The position numbers were made by a program, and so were the translations under genes. From the NCBI GenBank assembly GCA_019423265.1, contig JAHZBS010000136.1:1-5597 (forward strand): DNA of 5,597 nt, read 5' to 3'. This stretch comes from Clostridiales bacterium. GTDB taxonomy: Bacteria; Bacillota_A; Clostridia; Lachnospirales; Bianqueaceae. The notes below the pieces were generated by a model. It searched no databases, was not told where the DNA came from, and saw nothing but the letters and a program-made list of their open reading frames with translations. Below, in pieces: positions 5,548 through 5,597 of this stretch (position 1 is its first letter; each line of letters begins with the position of its first letter).

Positions 5548-5597
5548 ATGAAAAAGGCAGCAATCCTGGTGTTAGTTTTCATGCTGGGGCTGACTGG
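5548..5597 (+). CDS. Secreted or membrane protein N-terminus, 3' partial
   Basis: Only 16 complete codons are visible, translating as MKKAAILVLVFMLGLT. A second glycine-type codon (GG.) is cut by the window end. Two lysines followed by an unbroken hydrophobic run are typical of a signal peptide or an N-terminal membrane anchor. A lipoprotein is possible, since an LTGC-like lipobox could follow, but no cysteine is seen. The start is backed by a strong AGGAGG at correct spacing. The gene lies 48 bp after the HlyD-like gene on the same strand with no clear promoter between, so co-transcription is likely. The family cannot be determined from this fragment. Confidence 0.65.
   Translation, partial: MKKAAILVLVFMLGLT

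Overview
The window reads as a piece of a low-to-mid G+C Gram-positive chromosome, most likely an anaerobic member of the Clostridia. The reasons are strong AGGAGG-type ribosome binding sites, TTG start codons, a near-consensus SigA promoter, a long-tailed Tet(M)-family GTPase and an HlyD-like adaptor of clostridial type. Base composition looks close to half G+C. All genes are on the + strand. No rRNA, tRNA, CRISPR array, transposase or integrase is visible.

Layout: (1) positions 1-1925 hold the 3' part of a translation-factor GTPase of the TetM/TetO/TetW ribosomal-protection family; its start and P-loop lie upstream of the window. (2) After 16 bp, 1942-3114 encodes a fold-type III PLP-dependent decarboxylase. 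It resembles BtrK of butirosin biosynthesis and the exosortase-associated decarboxylases more than housekeeping diaminopimelate decarboxylase. (3) Overlapping it by 14 bp, 3101-3898 encodes a DUF4213/DUF364-type protein ('putative heavy-metal chelation' family) that starts at TTG. These three genes look like one transcription unit, and the last two are probably translationally coupled. (4) A 191-bp intergenic region (3899-4089) contains two adjacent perfect inverted repeats, a short palindrome followed by a T-run, and a promoter (TTGAAA-17-TACAAT). (5) This promoter drives a membrane-anchored HlyD/RND-adaptor-like protein, best started at TTG 4090. (6) The first 16 codons of a secreted or membrane protein begin at 5548 and run off the end.

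The most interesting element is the coupled decarboxylase-DUF364 pair. The decarboxylase family acts on amino-acid-like substrates, sometimes attached to carriers or part of metallophores, and the DUF364 fold has been suggested to handle metals. A small biosynthetic or metal-handling module is therefore plausible but unproven. The GTPase upstream could be a housekeeping translation factor or a self-protection gene. Its domain IV tip differs from that of Tet(M), so tetracycline resistance should not be assumed. The HlyD-like gene appears to be a separate transcription unit.
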